Shown piece after piece: positions 63,911 to 64,000 of a DNA stretch of 64,000 nt. Source of the DNA: Acanthosepion lycidas (taxonomy: Eukaryota > Mollusca > Cephalopoda > Sepiida > Sepiidae); assembly GCA_963932145.1 (NCBI GenBank), contig OZ010577.1:19715227-19779226 (forward strand). The letters run 5' to 3'. Below the pieces are notes generated by a model, which had not been told where the DNA came from, ran no database searches, and saw nothing but the letters and a program-made list of their open reading frames with translations. Made by a program: the position numbers and the translations under genes. Every line of letters starts with the position of its first letter. The first letter of the stretch is position 1.

Positions 63911-64000
63911 AAGTGATAAAAATCCAGTATAGCCAGGCAAATCGCTAGCGCGGAAGGTGAGGCGGTTTGCTCGTTCAGAAAACCACTCGCATCCCTGCAA

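Overview
The window reads as nuclear DNA of a mollusc, most likely an octopod cephalopod. This is inferred from AT-rich sequence with long TA, TG and ATT microsatellites, tRNA-Arg-like SINEs with a conserved body, dense decayed LINEs, mariner MITEs and spliced genes with multi-kilobase introns. There are no operons, and most of the long ORFs are retroelement remnants or microsatellite read-through.

Host genes are sparse. The clearest is a phosphatidylethanolamine-binding protein (PEBP/RKIP family) gene on the + strand. Its last three coding exons lie at 12609-12729, 17459-17596 and 21239-21459, with GT-AG boundaries and matching phases; its first exon was not found and is probably upstream. 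A first exon of a second, tandem PEBP gene lies at 57452-57526, with a TATA box about 100 bp upstream and a phase-0 donor. Its remaining exons are probably beyond the right edge. A compact ORF at 28370-28606 looks like a signal peptide plus a one-helix membrane microprotein and was not recognised.

Layout. 1-5,760: AT-rich DNA, diverged repeats and a composite TA/TATC minisatellite. 5,835-8,350: a 5'-truncated Jockey/CR1-like LINE preceded by three extra 41-bp copies of its own 5' edge. 8.3-21.8 kb: the first PEBP gene, with RTE-like LINE pieces, a fold-back mariner, LINE tails and MITE hairpins in its introns. 21.8-28.1 kb: a 5S-headed SINE and antisense LINEs with a zinc finger and restriction-like endonuclease. 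28.1-47.9 kb: the microprotein ORF, SINEs, a nested solo LTR, a Penelope-type GIY-YIG remnant, mariner relics and many RTE pieces. 47,915-51,040: a young, internally deleted Ty3/gypsy-type element on the - strand with two 230-bp LTRs and a 5-bp target duplication. 51.9-52.6 kb: a SINE, then a GC-rich island with stacked hairpins. 54-64 kb: mostly quiet DNA around the second PEBP first exon, then SINE, LINE and mariner remnants.

The least explained items are the hairpin island at 52321-52517 whose three tight loops are all of the TNCG type, the microprotein ORF, the SINEs with a nearly full-length 5S rRNA head fused to a tRNA-like body, and the first PEBP copy, which has lost the paired histidines of the ligand pocket. 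All calls come from reading the sequence; no database search was possible.
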